64,000 nt of DNA from Paenibacillus xylanilyticus (GTDB lineage Bacteria; Bacillota; Bacilli; Paenibacillales; Paenibacillaceae). The notes under the pieces were generated by a model. The model was not told where the DNA came from. It worked only from the letters and a program-made list of their open reading frames with translations, and did not search any database. Where the stretch lies: NCBI RefSeq assembly GCF_013359935.1, contig NZ_JABMCB010000206.1:62001-126000 (forward strand), written 5' to 3'. Every line of letters starts with the position of its first letter. Position 1 is the stretch's first letter. This document shows positions 34,353 through 43,217 of this stretch, piece by piece. The translations under genes and the position numbers were made by a program.

Positions 34353-34434
34353 ATTGTAATGGATAATCAATTTTACCTTCTTCCAGCAGTTGTTTTAATC
34401 CATCAAACATCAAACTCCAACCCTGCTCTGAGCA
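34351..34434 (-). pseudogene. C-terminal remnant of an unidentified gene
   Basis: On the minus strand the last codons read CSEQGWSLMFDGLKQLLEEG then KIDYPLQ and TGA. This has the look of the C-terminal helix of SRPBCC/AHSA1-type proteins (GW..MFDGLK.LLEEG). Upstream of it the frame loses meaning, and no start is found, so only the tail survives, pressed against the Bce terminator. The family call is from pattern memory and weak. Confidence 0.35.
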
Positions 34435-34539
34435 CAGGAAAGAAATTTTTGGGAAAACAGGTGATAGAGGGACTGAGGACGAAATGGTTGTAAAGTGGAA
34501 TACGTCGATGGATATCGTAAAGCGGAAGGGGCATGTACG

Positions 34540-34635
34540 ATGAATTTGGCTAATCGAATCACGCTGGCAAGGATGGCTTTAATCCCGTTATTTATGTTGT
34601 GCTTTGTTCCTTTATCGCCTTCAAATGTGGGATGA
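34540..34635 (+). pseudogene. N-terminal fragment resembling PgsA
   Basis: ATG 34540 behind GGAAGGGG opens 31 codons, then TGA. The start MNLANRITLARMALIPLFML is the typical first helix of CDP-diacylglycerol-glycerol-3-phosphate phosphatidyltransferase (PgsA), which normally continues for about 190 residues. Here the CDP-alcohol motif and everything after it are absent. It is probably a gene scar left by recombination, though a short membrane peptide could still be made. The 34436-34539 stretch shows nothing else. Confidence 0.6.
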
Positions 34636-34727
34636 ATTACATAAGGGTGAACTACAAAATGCTTCAATGAGGGAAGTAGAGAGACAAAGAATTCCGTTAT
34701 TTTTTGGGTGAAGGAGGCGGAGGGCAA

Positions 34728-35327
34728 CTGATTACAGCTAGAGTTATGCTGGTTAAACCAGGGTCATTCATTGAAGAGGAGACAGGGATAGATAACTGGT
34801 TAGCTGCTGTGAAACAAATGCCGGAAGTGCGGTATGCCGATGTAAATGATCGCATACAGGTAGAACGGTTGATGATGAGTCAAAAATTTGGACTAGATGC
34901 TCTTCAGATGGCTATTCATGTATTCGACGAGAGTGGACATCCATTAATCGGATATGAGGTCCCAAGTGGAATGAATATATGGCAAGATTATCTGCGAGCT
35001 ATTCGCAAGTTGATGGAGCAGCGTAAAGCCTGTGTGAGTTACGGGATTGATCCTTATTTGCTCGAAATGGAGTACGTGGCTAATGGAAAATTAAGGTGTG
35101 CTATTCGTATGGAATTGGCCCCTCAGGATGTGCTCACTCAGTTCGTTACATCTGAAAAGGCGTTTTTACTAGAGCTGTTGAGAGCTATTGAATTTCTATG
35201 GAACAAGCTGCTGCATGAGTACCATACACAGAGTGGGCTCGATATAGCCAAACTGAGAAACAATGGAGAAGATATATTTATAGAGATTGATTCTTTGCGT
35301 GAATGGGTTTCTCAGTTACCCCAATAG
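34728..35327 (+). CDS. Hypothetical protein
   Basis: About 199 residues. The frame is open from TTG 34704, but AAGGAGG at 34711-34717 lies inside it; the likely start is therefore CTG 34728, ten bases later (ATT 34731 is less likely). The protein is soluble, alpha/beta, with two acidic segments and a C-terminal helical half (LLRAIEFLWNKLLHEYHTQS). I do not recognise a family. No obvious catalytic motif. Confidence 0.55.
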   Translation: MITARVMLVKPGSFIEEETGIDNWLAAVKQMPEVRYADVNDRIQVERLMMSQKFGLDALQMAIHVFDESGHPLIGYEVPSGMNIWQDYLRAIRKLMEQRKACVSYGIDPYLLEMEYVANGKLRCAIRMELAPQDVLTQFVTSEKAFLLELLRAIEFLWNKLLHEYHTQSGLDIAKLRNNGEDIFIEIDSLREWVSQLPQ

Positions 35328-35389
35328 TTTCTGATCCAATTTATATGTCTGACTAGCTTGGAAATATTGGGTTTTGGAGGGAAATGGAG

Positions 35390-35527
35390 ATGTCCCAAGG
35401 AACGATGAATCACAGTACTGCGGAAAATTCAGCCTACGTTCGTCATCAATTGATGGCTACCATTGAAAATGCACCAACAGGGCATCGTCATTATTATTTA
35501 AAAAGGATCTCAGATAGGGTAGAGTAG
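35390..35527 (+). CDS. Small hypothetical protein
   Basis: ATG 35390 with GGAGGGAAATGGAG before it opens a 45-codon frame to TAG 35525-35527. The product (MSQGTMNHSTAENSAYVRHQ, then LMATIENAPTGHRHYYLKRI) is soluble and basic at its end. It could be a real peptide or a fragment of a larger lost gene like its neighbours in this scarred region. Confidence 0.4.
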   Translation: MSQGTMNHSTAENSAYVRHQLMATIENAPTGHRHYYLKRISDRVE

Positions 35528-35564
35528 AGTACGGAATAAGACAGAAAGTCAGGGGGATGGCTCT

Positions 35565-36002
35565 ATGGTTACAATCAAAGCTATTGAATTTCAGGATTTA
35601 CCGGCCTTAAGCAAACTGTACAATGAGTTAATGGGGACACCTACCAATGAGCAGCAGATGCAAAAAATGTTTCGCTACATACAGCAAAATGGTCATTATC
35701 ACGTGCTGGGTGCTTTTTATAATGGCGAGCTGGCTGGATCTGTCATGGGGATCGAATGTATGGACCTCGTGGGTCAATGCAAGCCTTTCATGGTCGTGGA
35801 GAATGTGATCGTATCGGATCAGGTCCGCAGGCAGGGGATTGGTCAGAAGCTGATGCTCCAGATTGAACGGATTGCGAAGGATCTCGGGTGTGAGTACATG
35901 ATTTTGGTATCTGGCGATCAGCGCAAGGAAGCCCATGTTTTCTATGAAAAGCTTGGATTCAAGGATGAGAAGGTTCAAGGGTACCGGAAGCATTTGAACT
36001 GA
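35565..36002 (+). CDS. GNAT N-acetyltransferase
   Basis: A 145-residue compact GNAT domain. Strand HVLGAFYNGELAGSVMGI is followed by the acyl-CoA segment VENVIVSDQVRRQGIGQKLM with an intact R-x-x-G-x-G, and the C-terminal AHVFYEKLGFKDE. ATG 35565 follows AGGGGGATGG. It is the last GNAT of seven in the window. Substrate unknown. Confidence 0.9.
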   Translation: MVTIKAIEFQDLPALSKLYNELMGTPTNEQQMQKMFRYIQQNGHYHVLGAFYNGELAGSVMGIECMDLVGQCKPFMVVENVIVSDQVRRQGIGQKLMLQIERIAKDLGCEYMILVSGDQRKEAHVFYEKLGFKDEKVQGYRKHLN

Positions 36003-36178
36003 GATTTTGCATCCATTCAATAAGCGACTAACAATCTCAATATATAGCTCGAATCATTGAAAATGCTGAACTAATCTACAGGACGTAGAAATGTTTTTTG
36101 CCAGGAGGATTACTTAAGGAGTAAGGCGAATAAGGCATAGTCATAAATCAACAGTATGGATATGAGGGAGGCACTCTC

Positions 36179-36601
36179 GTGTTTAAAAAATGGGCTAATG
36201 TCTTGATGATTCTGAGTTTGGTATTTGCCGTATGTTCCCCAACATCCTACGCTGCCGCCAAAACGGTTAATGTAACCGTGACACTGGTCAGCGCGGAACT
36301 GGTAGAGAACAACTCCGTCGGTAACGATTGGGCCGTAGGTGCAAGTGTGAACGGTAAAAACCTAAATGAAGGTTCTTCTGTTACATTAAAGCTGAAATCA
36401 ACTGATACGTTGAAATTAAAAGCGATTGCCGAAGAACAGGACAAGATTCCCGATATCGGAAGCAAAAGCACCAACGTTAAAGTATCCTCTTTCTCCAAAT
36501 CGACCAATAAGACCCTTTCCGTTATTGTGAAAGAGAACAGGGGCCGTTATTCGGGTAACACGGCGATGTGGGAGTTCAAGTTCAAGATTAGCAAAAAGTA
36601 A
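36179..36601 (+). CDS. Secreted hypothetical protein
   Basis: A 140-residue protein, GTG start at 36179 behind GAGGGAGG (36164-36171). An N-terminal signal peptide (WANVLMILSLVFAVCSPTSY, then AAA cleavage region) leads to a beta-rich, Lys/Thr/Ser-rich domain (VNVTVTLVSAELVENNSVGN, KLKSTDTLKLKA). It ends in EFKFKISKK. It resembles small exported beta-sandwich proteins; there is no lipobox or anchor. Function unknown. Confidence 0.7.
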   Translation: MFKKWANVLMILSLVFAVCSPTSYAAAKTVNVTVTLVSAELVENNSVGNDWAVGASVNGKNLNEGSSVTLKLKSTDTLKLKAIAEEQDKIPDIGSKSTNVKVSSFSKSTNKTLSVIVKENRGRYSGNTAMWEFKFKISKK

Positions 36602-36623
36602 AAACAGGAAAATGGTAAGAAAA

Positions 36624-36650
36624 AAAGAGAGCTGTCAGCTCTCTTTTTGT
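36624..36650. terminator. Bidirectional terminator
   Basis: AAAGAGAGCTG pairs with CAGCTCTCTTT around 36624-36646, with A-rich bases on the left and T-rich on the right. It separates the secreted protein (plus) and the convergent esterase-like gene (minus). Confidence 0.8.
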
Positions 36651-36652
36651 AT

Positions 36653-38110
36653 TTATTCCTTACTTTGTTCTTTGGAGCCTGATGAGGAGGATCGAATATA
36701 TTGCGGTGGATGAACGTCGCCAATCATTAAAATGCCGTCATACTGATCTCGCGGGACAAAACTCTCAGGGATCATGCCCCAGCTGTATGCAAATCGTGGT
36801 TCGAACATCCATGAGTTGCCTGTTTCCCTGTTCTGATACCGCAGGTCCAGGAAACTGTAGGGGGTATTCGTTGCTGACATGATGCCTTCAATGGAACCGG
36901 GTTTTGCCGGCTCAACGGCATGAAGTCCGCCGGAATTATCGGCCGTTTGACCGCTGGATGCATACAATCCCAAAACATAACTGGATTTTTTTATTTCTTC
37001 CGAAAGTTTTTCTCCCATCATGGTTATGGGATAAGGTGAGCCCATGACTTCGCTATGCGCCTTTCTTATGTGATCGTTATGTCCCCAAACTATAAATTTT
37101 TCGTTTGGATACACTTCGGTTGCGAGCCACATGAGATTGTCATGCATCGCCTGATCGCGCCACTCCATGGAGTCAAAAAACGTCTCATATTTTCCTTCAT
37201 TCATTTCAGCCGCTGCACGGATCGAAAGATCGACATATTCCCTTGCTACATGAATTCGATCACTGAGGCTTCGCTCCAGCAGCATGGAAAGTTTCGGTTG
37301 ATCCGGGTATTCTTTTTGCAGATAGGCCTGGTTCGATTTGGATTTCAGGGATTGAAGGACGTCTTTGTATACCTTGATAATTTCATTTTTCTCAGCGCGA
37401 TAGGCTTTCAGATCCGTTCCGGCAGAGAAATTGGACAGCTTTTGTTCCGTTTGTGCGAGTCGCTTGGCGAGCTCTTTATCCTTCAGCCAGTTACCATCCA
37501 ACAGCGGGAATTGCAGCTGCATGTCGAAACCGGTTAGAATCAGGGGTTGTTCAGTCTGTGCGCTCGTTTTGAGATAATCGAATAAAGGCATGATTTCCTT
37601 GGACCACCAGACGCCGAAGATGGAGTTTTTCATCGTTTGTTCGGGAAGTTGCTGTTTTACCATGGCATTAGCAAGCGATGTGTTGGAAAGGCCGCTTTCG
37701 AAGGCAAGAATGTTGTATCCCATTTCCTGATGCAAAAACTGGATCAGCCGGGTTTTCGCCAGATTAAATTCGGCAACCCCATGGGAGCTTTCACCCAGAA
37801 ACACAATTCGCTTGTCATAGAGTAGAGGTTTCAGCATCTCCAGATCCGAGAAGGAATCAGGCTCCTGACCTGTCTTCACAGGCTGGATGCTATCCAGTCG
37901 ATATGCGTGATCTCTAGCCCATTCGTTCCATTCTGCAATTTTCTCATCCGATGTTTTTGCGGATTGCACCTGAGTTACCTGCCCCTGAATGGTCTCCATG
38001 GTAGCTGATGCTGCAGCACCTGCAAGCCCTGTTGGATAGAGCGAACTTGTCAGTATGGCGGTAGTCAGAGCAAGTACAGCAGCCGTTTTTCTTTTCCTGA
38101 AATCGATCAA
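36653..38110 (-). CDS. Erythromycin esterase-family secreted protein
   Basis: A 485-residue protein with TTG start (complement of 38108-38110) behind GGAGG. An N-terminal signal peptide (AVLALTTAILTSSLYPTGLA) predicts export. The catalytic domain shows FLGESSHGVAEF with the conserved Glu-His, later MEWRDQAMHDNLMWL and WGHNDHIRKA, the EreA/EreB metal-dependent esterase signature. Secreted members are common in Paenibacillus; macrolide hydrolysis is possible but a different ester substrate is as likely. It follows the XRE gene by 60 bases in the same direction. Confidence 0.85.
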   Translation of the reverse strand: MIDFRKRKTAAVLALTTAILTSSLYPTGLAGAAASATMETIQGQVTQVQSAKTSDEKIAEWNEWARDHAYRLDSIQPVKTGQEPDSFSDLEMLKPLLYDKRIVFLGESSHGVAEFNLAKTRLIQFLHQEMGYNILAFESGLSNTSLANAMVKQQLPEQTMKNSIFGVWWSKEIMPLFDYLKTSAQTEQPLILTGFDMQLQFPLLDGNWLKDKELAKRLAQTEQKLSNFSAGTDLKAYRAEKNEIIKVYKDVLQSLKSKSNQAYLQKEYPDQPKLSMLLERSLSDRIHVAREYVDLSIRAAAEMNEGKYETFFDSMEWRDQAMHDNLMWLATEVYPNEKFIVWGHNDHIRKAHSEVMGSPYPITMMGEKLSEEIKKSSYVLGLYASSGQTADNSGGLHAVEPAKPGSIEGIMSATNTPYSFLDLRYQNRETGNSWMFEPRFAYSWGMIPESFVPRDQYDGILMIGDVHPPQYIRSSSSGSKEQSKE

Positions 38111-38170
38111 AATAATGCCTCCTTCATCATGTGCTTGATAATAAATGATTTCGTAATGGAACCATCCAGC

Positions 38171-38380
38171 TTATGTTTGTTCTTCGTCCCAGAACAGGTC
38201 ATTCAGTGTTCTTGAGAGTGCCTTGCATATGGCAATACATAAGCTGAGGGACGGATTATACTTTCCCAGTTCAATGAGACCAATGGTTTGCCTCGATACA
38301 CCAACGATCCGTGCCAGATCGTCCTGCGATAGATCCTTTTCGACCCGGGCGACTTTCAATCGTATATTTTTCATGCCCAT
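38171..38380 (-). CDS. XRE-family transcriptional regulator
   Basis: A 69-residue Cro/C1-type helix-turn-helix protein: LKVARVEKDLSQDDLARIVG, then VSRQTIGLIELGKYNPSLSL, ending NDLFWDEEQT. This is the YozG-like minimal regulator often paired with a membrane protein. Two ATGs two codons apart are possible starts. It lies 17 bases after the DUF6773-like membrane gene on the same strand, so the pair is one operon and the regulator probably controls it. Confidence 0.85.
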   Translation of the reverse strand: MGMKNIRLKVARVEKDLSQDDLARIVGVSRQTIGLIELGKYNPSLSLCIAICKALSRTLNDLFWDEEQT

Positions 38381-38397
38381 TCACCCTTGTATCCTTT

Positions 38398-38904
38398 CTA
38401 TGAATCCCACTGATCTTTTCGAGCGGCTTTTTGACTCGCCTTGTTTGCGAAGTGATGAACGATGACATTGAATCCTGCAAAGAGCGGAATATAAAGCAGC
38501 AGTGAAATAATAAAAACGAGGAAGAAATACCACCACTTCTCATGCGCCGTATCGGCAAACAAAACGGAACTTCTTATGCCCAGGAACAAGGCCATTGAGA
38601 TACCGATAATCAGACCCGTAATTATGTTGCGCAGGCTATATGAAATTTTGCTCGTCTGGTCATGGACCTCAACTTCATCCGAATAAATGCCCAGCATGAC
38701 GGAACGAACTCCGAAATAGATACTTCCTGCGAGAAGCACGATCACTTCCGTCAGCATGGAGTAAGTCTCCCAACTGAGAAAGCTTTTGATCAGGATGGAG
38801 ATGCCGCAGATCCACATGATTAAAGTGTAAGCTTCCTTATACACCTTGTTTTTCAGATTGACGATACGCTCATCCTGATTTCCATTTGTTTTAAACCATT
38901 TCAT
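38398..38904 (-). CDS. Four-helix membrane protein, DUF6773-like
   Basis: A 168-residue protein starting MKWFKTNGNQDERIVNLKNK behind AGGGAGAGG. Four hydrophobic helices follow (about residues 26-45, 52-68, 92-110 and 125-148), with a basic tail (NKASQKAARKDQ). The N-terminal DERI.N.KNK.Y.EAY pattern matches DUF6773, typically found directly upstream of a small XRE regulator, as here. Possibly involved in stress or envelope response; unproven. Confidence 0.75.
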   Translation of the reverse strand: MKWFKTNGNQDERIVNLKNKVYKEAYTLIMWICGISILIKSFLSWETYSMLTEVIVLLAGSIYFGVRSVMLGIYSDEVEVHDQTSKISYSLRNIITGLIIGISMALFLGIRSSVLFADTAHEKWWYFFLVFIISLLLYIPLFAGFNVIVHHFANKASQKAARKDQWDS

Positions 38905-39053
38905 GATTGACCTCTCCCTTCATAGAGATTGAGAATAATGTGGTAAATATTTCTTATGGGCTTCATGATAATACTATTTGAGTCTTTTTGCAATATATAT
39001 ATGTCATTTTGTTCGGTATAGAATACAATGTGATAAGATAAAACAATCTAAGG

Positions 39054-39066
39054 TTACACAATAACG
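39054..39066 (+). repeat. 13-bp copy of a motif from the 40427 element
   Basis: TTACACAATAACG here is identical to 40445-40457, and AGAGGACA follows within 20 bases at both places. The two copies flank rtcB. The rest of the 299-base gap 38905-39202 is AT-rich and without clear promoter matches. Confidence 0.45.
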
Positions 39067-39202
39067 TACAGCGAATGGTAGAGGACACTGTAATCGAAAT
39101 GGCAATGTGTGTCATCCAACAGGAATTGATTTACTGCCCATATGGTATGGTTTTTGGTAATATATACAAAGTGTTTGATAAGACAGGAGGTTTACATAGA
39201 GG

Positions 39203-40423
39203 ATGAGAATCGTGGATAACATCAAAGTTTGGGGGGAGCCGCTGGAGAATGCGGTTAGTCAGGCAGTGACCTGTTCACAACATGGAGATGTGCTGGGTGT
39301 TGCGCTCATGGCTGACCATCACAAAGGATACTCGCAGCCGATCGGTGGCGTGGTCGCCTACCGTAACATGATCAGTCCGTCAGGTGTTGGATATGACATT
39401 GCCTGCGGTAACAAAGCGGTACGCACCAACCTCTTGTGGGAGGAGATCAAGGATCAGATTGGCGTTATCATGGACGATATCAATGCAAACGTATCGTTCG
39501 GCGTGGGCCGGAATAATCCAACCCCAGTCGATCATGATCTGTTTGATGATGCCAGCTGGAAGTTGTTCGATACAATCGAGCCTGGATTACAGCACAAATT
39601 AAAAACACTGGCACGTAACCAGCTTGGCACGGTAGGCAGTGGCAACCACTTTGTAGATATTTTCGTAGAAGAATCAACGGGCAAAGTATGGGTTGCGAAT
39701 CATTTCGGCAGTCGTGGGTTTGGTCATAAAGTCGCGAGCGGATTTCTCAATCTGGCTGCGGGTCGTGAGTTTAGCGGGAAGGCACCCGGAGAATCCATGG
39801 ATCAGCCGCCTACGTTGTTTGACCTGAACAGTGAAATGGGTGAGATGTATTGGGACGGGATGACTCTCGCAGGCCGTTACGCCTATGCAGGCCGGGATTA
39901 CGTTATCGACCAGGTGCTTGGTATTCTTGGAGCAAGTGCGGAGTATTCGGTGCACAACCATCATAACTTTGCATGGAAAGAACAGCATATGGGCGAAGAT
40001 GTGGTCGTCGTCCGCAAGGGAGCAACACCGCTGGCTCCCGGGCAGCTTGGTTTTGTTGGAGGCAGCATGGGAGATATTTCGGTAATCGTCGAGGGAATTC
40101 ACAGCGAGGAGAATACCGAGTCATTCCGAAGCACTGTACATGGGGCTGGCCGGATCATGAGTCGTACCCAGGCTGCTGGCAAAATGAATTACAAGCTGCG
40201 CACACGCATGGGCGGCGAAATCAGTGAGGAACAGATGCAGGCAGCAATTCGTGCCTATGGTGTCGAGCTGAGGGGCGCAGGCACAGACGAAAGTCCGTTT
40301 GTGTATAAAAAGCTGCAGGATGTATTGAATGCTCACGAACATACTTTGAAAATCAATCATATTCTGCGTCCCGTCGGTGTCGCGATGGCCGGAGGCAATG
40401 AATTCGATCCGTATAAGGACTAG
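39203..40423 (+). CDS. rtcB: RtcB-family RNA ligase
   Basis: A 406-residue RtcB protein, which joins RNA 2',3'-cyclic phosphate and 5'-hydroxyl ends using GTP and Mn. Motifs in order: MADHHKGYSQPIGG, SGVGYDIACGNKAV (metal Cys), TVGSGNHFVDI, NHFGSRGFGH, the nucleotide-linked His region SVHNHHNFAW, GSMGD and HGAGRIMSR. The start ATG has CAGGAGG 12 bases upstream and a closer AGAGG. Bacterial RtcB repairs tRNA or rRNA after cleavage. Here it is not next to Rsr or archease but is followed by a 225-bp foldable element. Confidence 0.93.
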   Translation: MRIVDNIKVWGEPLENAVSQAVTCSQHGDVLGVALMADHHKGYSQPIGGVVAYRNMISPSGVGYDIACGNKAVRTNLLWEEIKDQIGVIMDDINANVSFGVGRNNPTPVDHDLFDDASWKLFDTIEPGLQHKLKTLARNQLGTVGSGNHFVDIFVEESTGKVWVANHFGSRGFGHKVASGFLNLAAGREFSGKAPGESMDQPPTLFDLNSEMGEMYWDGMTLAGRYAYAGRDYVIDQVLGILGASAEYSVHNHHNFAWKEQHMGEDVVVVRKGATPLAPGQLGFVGGSMGDISVIVEGIHSEENTESFRSTVHGAGRIMSRTQAAGKMNYKLRTRMGGEISEEQMQAAIRAYGVELRGAGTDESPFVYKKLQDVLNAHEHTLKINHILRPVGVAMAGGNEFDPYKD

Positions 40424-40426
40424 TTA

Positions 40427-40651
40427 TATAAGTTCAACTAACATTTACACAATAACGGAGAGGACAGAAATAACCTGAAGAATCGAAGCGTTCGCCTAAA
40501 AGCTTTCTGAAAAGAAAGCTACATCGGAAGCATAAGCTATCTCCGGATGTTCTCCTTTAAAAAAGGGAATCAAAAAATCTGGGGATACAGCGATCGGAAA
40601 GTTGTTCTTTCATCGGAGTGCCAGTGTAAATTTTCATTAGTTGAACTTATA
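40427..40651. repeat. 225-bp element with complementary ends and internal hairpins
   Basis: TATAAGTTCAACTAA (40427-40441) is the exact reverse complement of 40637-40651, and TTTACAC (40444-40450) of GTGTAAA (40624-40630). Inside are CGAAGCGTTCG, AGCTTTCT-GAAA-AGAAAGCT (40501-40520, perfect) and CATCGGA..TCCGGATG. The whole 248-base gap between rtcB and the next gene is occupied by it. It has no coding potential. It could be a miniature inverted-repeat element or a structured RNA closed by a long terminal stem. Confidence 0.75.
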
Positions 40652-40670
40652 GAAAGAAGAAGGTGACATA

Positions 40671-41849
40671 ATGAGAAACTGCGCATTGTACAGCTCCCAG
40701 TTGGACCTGGATCAGCTGTTTGAACTCATTCAATCCATCTATCCACAGGATAAGATCGAGCGCAAGGAAGACAAAACCCATATTCAGGTGATTCGCAAAA
40801 AGTGGCTTAGCAAGAAAACCAAAGGTTTCAACATCATGACAAGTCAGACCAACCCCGGGGAATTCACCTCAATGATTCAGGGCATGATGGGCTTCCTGAG
40901 TCAAATTGAGGGACGTAATCTGGCAGTGCAGGAGAAAGTGCTGATCAAATGCTCGACCCTGAACATGGTCGTTGGCATTGAGGCTGAAGAGGACATATCC
41001 GAGGAGTTCTTCGAGGAATTATTGACGCTTGCCCAAGGACTGGATGCGGTTATTTTCTGGGGCGGAGGGTCCCTACTGAACGCACAAGGGCAGTTATTGT
41101 TGGATGTCAACGGAGAATCCGAGGTGGAAGATTACAAGGTAACGGCGCACACCAGCTTTTTGGATGATGTCAGACCGCATTCCGAGTCTGGAGCCCGGCG
41201 AAAAGAAAAATCCGAGTCCATTTTGGCAAAACAGGGCATTCCATTCAATGTTCATTTGCCCGCCAGGGCCGGAGATGAGCACACAATGATCCGAAGCGCA
41301 GAAGAAGTGGCACAGCGTGCAGTTGCCCTCTGTATCGCAGCACTCAAGGGTGAATGTCTGGGTGCCGGAGAGAGTGCGGAAGATACGGCAGCGCTGGTTC
41401 AGGAAGTCATCGACAAGTATGATGCGGCCTCATTTTTCTCACCTGTCGAGAAGAGGTTTATCGCGCAGCATGGGGCGGAACAACAGGATGTAATTTCTTT
41501 TTCATGGGGGTACGAGGCTTATCATGTGATGTTATGGGCGCTTGGTTACGTCGAGGAACTTGGAGCTCCAGTAGATCTGTGTAACGTTGGACAGGCTGTA
41601 GGATATTTGCAGCAAAAGGACACTTTTGAGGATTTTCTGGCCGAAGCATCCCTGCGCAGCAAAAGTGAAATTCTGGACGCTGCTGACCTGATCTACCGTT
41701 ACAACTGGGTATGTGTAGACAGCCGTGTGAATGACCAGGCACCTCCTGCCGGGTTGAATGGTGGAGTCGCCTATGAACGTCACCGTGCGTTAAATTGGCT
41801 GATATGTTATCTGGATCAGGAATGGGATGATGTACGGACAGATACGTAA
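40671..41849 (+). CDS. DUF4272-domain protein
   Basis: A 392-residue cytoplasmic protein. The C-terminal end ERHRALNWLICYLDQEWDD(V) carries the DUF4272 signature, and IRSAEEVAQRAVALCIAALKG begins that domain. The first 180 residues form a separate alpha/beta region with a conserved-looking FWGGGSLLNAQGQLLLD. The start ATG follows AAGAAGAAGGTG. The function of DUF4272 proteins is unknown. It lies downstream of rtcB in the same direction, with the foldable element between. Confidence 0.82.
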   Translation: MRNCALYSSQLDLDQLFELIQSIYPQDKIERKEDKTHIQVIRKKWLSKKTKGFNIMTSQTNPGEFTSMIQGMMGFLSQIEGRNLAVQEKVLIKCSTLNMVVGIEAEEDISEEFFEELLTLAQGLDAVIFWGGGSLLNAQGQLLLDVNGESEVEDYKVTAHTSFLDDVRPHSESGARRKEKSESILAKQGIPFNVHLPARAGDEHTMIRSAEEVAQRAVALCIAALKGECLGAGESAEDTAALVQEVIDKYDAASFFSPVEKRFIAQHGAEQQDVISFSWGYEAYHVMLWALGYVEELGAPVDLCNVGQAVGYLQQKDTFEDFLAEASLRSKSEILDAADLIYRYNWVCVDSRVNDQAPPAGLNGGVAYERHRALNWLICYLDQEWDDVRTDT

Positions 41850-41886
41850 CGTGGATACCCTAAACTGGATATATCTAATTTCAAAT

Positions 41887-41931
41887 ACCCCCAGCCAGTA
41901 ACGTAAACCACTGGAATGGGGGTGTTTTTTG
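41887..41931 (+). terminator. Rho-independent terminator
   Basis: ACCCCC-AGCCAGT pairs with ACTGG-AATGGGGGT, then GTTTTTTG. It closes the DUF4272 gene against the convergent LacI gene. Confidence 0.85.
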
Positions 41932-41944
41932 TCTATGCAGCTGT

Positions 41945-42985
41945 TTAACCGCTATGCCTGCTATATTGTTCCCGAATGATGACGTCTGCCATGATCAATT
42001 TTTTCTCCACATTACTCTCGGGGTTTACGATGCGCCACAACATCTGGTCCACTGCACGCGCACCAAGCAATTCCTTGTTTACGTTGACCGTGGCGAGCAC
42101 CGGAATGTTGTCGTACAAATTATCAAAACCCGTGACAACACATTGGTCAGGTACGGTTATTCCCATACTCTCCAGTGCTTCAATCGTATAGAGCGCGGAG
42201 AAGTCATTCGCACATACAAACACCTCTGGCAAGTTGGCCTCATGAACTACCGACGTGAACGTTTGGCGGAAATCATCGACGGCTGGACTGCACAACTCCG
42301 GTATCTGATTCATTTCTATACCGTTGCCCATAAGCACAGAACTGTACGCGATCCATCGTTCATAGAAGCTGTGAGCATCGCTGATATTCCCGACAAATTG
42401 AAAGCTCTTGAAACCCTTACGAAGGAGATACAGCATGATTTCACGCATCGAAGTAAAGTTGTCTGTAAAAATGCTGTCACTGTGGAAGACCGGATCGAGA
42501 TGATCAACCATAACGACGGGAATCCCCAGGCGCTTAATTTCAAGCAATATGGGGGTGGTGATTGAACCCACCGTAATAATGCCCCGAATGGCATCGGGAT
42601 TGAGCAGTGTAAATAATTGGTCCGCAGAAGGCTCCGTCAGGGTAAGAATATTGATCCCTTTCTGGTTCAGTCTGGATGATATCCCGTTAAAGACGGGCCC
42701 CCAGTAGACAGACTCCTGGTTTTGGTAACGAACATTTGGAAACAAAATGAGGATCGTTCCGCTCCAACGCATGTGTTGTGGGTCGTGAAGATCATTGCTG
42801 TTGTTCATATCGCCAGATAACATGCTGTTATCTTTGAAATATCCAAGTTTGCCAGCGGCCTTAAGGATAATGTCCCGTGTCTGATCACTCACACCGGATT
42901 TCCCAGAGAGTGCACGTGAGACCGCAAATTTTGACAGACCCGTAAAATGTGCTATTTCCTGAATTGTTACCTTCGTCTTCATCAT
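41945..42985 (-). CDS. LacI-family transcriptional regulator
   Basis: A 346-residue regulator. The N-terminal DNA-binding domain is VTIQEIAHFTGLSKFAVSRA, then LSGKSGVSDQTRDIILKAAG, with the hinge following. The C-terminal sugar-binding domain is of periplasmic-binding type 1 fold (TILILFPNVRYQ, GIITVGSITTP, VVMVDHLDPV, VVTGFDNLYDNIPVLATVNV). It is divergent from the ten-gene polysaccharide cluster and is the natural candidate for its repressor, released by an oligosaccharide. Two consecutive ATGs are possible starts. Confidence 0.92.
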   Translation of the reverse strand: MMKTKVTIQEIAHFTGLSKFAVSRALSGKSGVSDQTRDIILKAAGKLGYFKDNSMLSGDMNNSNDLHDPQHMRWSGTILILFPNVRYQNQESVYWGPVFNGISSRLNQKGINILTLTEPSADQLFTLLNPDAIRGIITVGSITTPILLEIKRLGIPVVMVDHLDPVFHSDSIFTDNFTSMREIMLYLLRKGFKSFQFVGNISDAHSFYERWIAYSSVLMGNGIEMNQIPELCSPAVDDFRQTFTSVVHEANLPEVFVCANDFSALYTIEALESMGITVPDQCVVTGFDNLYDNIPVLATVNVNKELLGARAVDQMLWRIVNPESNVEKKLIMADVIIREQYSRHSG

Positions 42986-43187
42986 ACCATCCTTACATTC
43001 TTAGTTCTGCCGTATTCTTGACCATGTAGCATGAAACTGATTCCAGTATATCATGATATATTTCCTCTAATCTAATAACGGACACAGAATAATAAATGTT
43101 AGTGGTCCCCAGGATTGTACGATGGAAATGGAACGACAGAGATGAAGTTTTTTGAGAGTAAAGCACGAATATTGTCTTAAAAATTAT

Positions 43188-43217
43188 CAATTTGTTATTT
43201 TGTAAAATAACAAATTG
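43188..43217. promoter_or_regulatory. 30-bp perfect palindrome
   Basis: Fourteen bases CAATTTGTTATTTT (43188-43201) are followed by GT and their exact reverse complement (43204-43217). It lies in the 519-base gap between the LacI gene and the first solute-binding gene. The half-site AAATAACAAAT recurs at 43401-43411. A regulator-binding site or a divergent terminator-like structure is possible; no T-run follows. Confidence 0.7.

Noticed and set aside
40427..40651. CRISPR array or IS element
   Set aside because: No repeated spacer units and no transposase; only one closed inverted repeat.
41954..42565. Plus-strand frame of 203 codons opposite the LacI gene
   Set aside because: The minus-strand LacI gene is complete with all family motifs; the antisense frame follows from its codon use.
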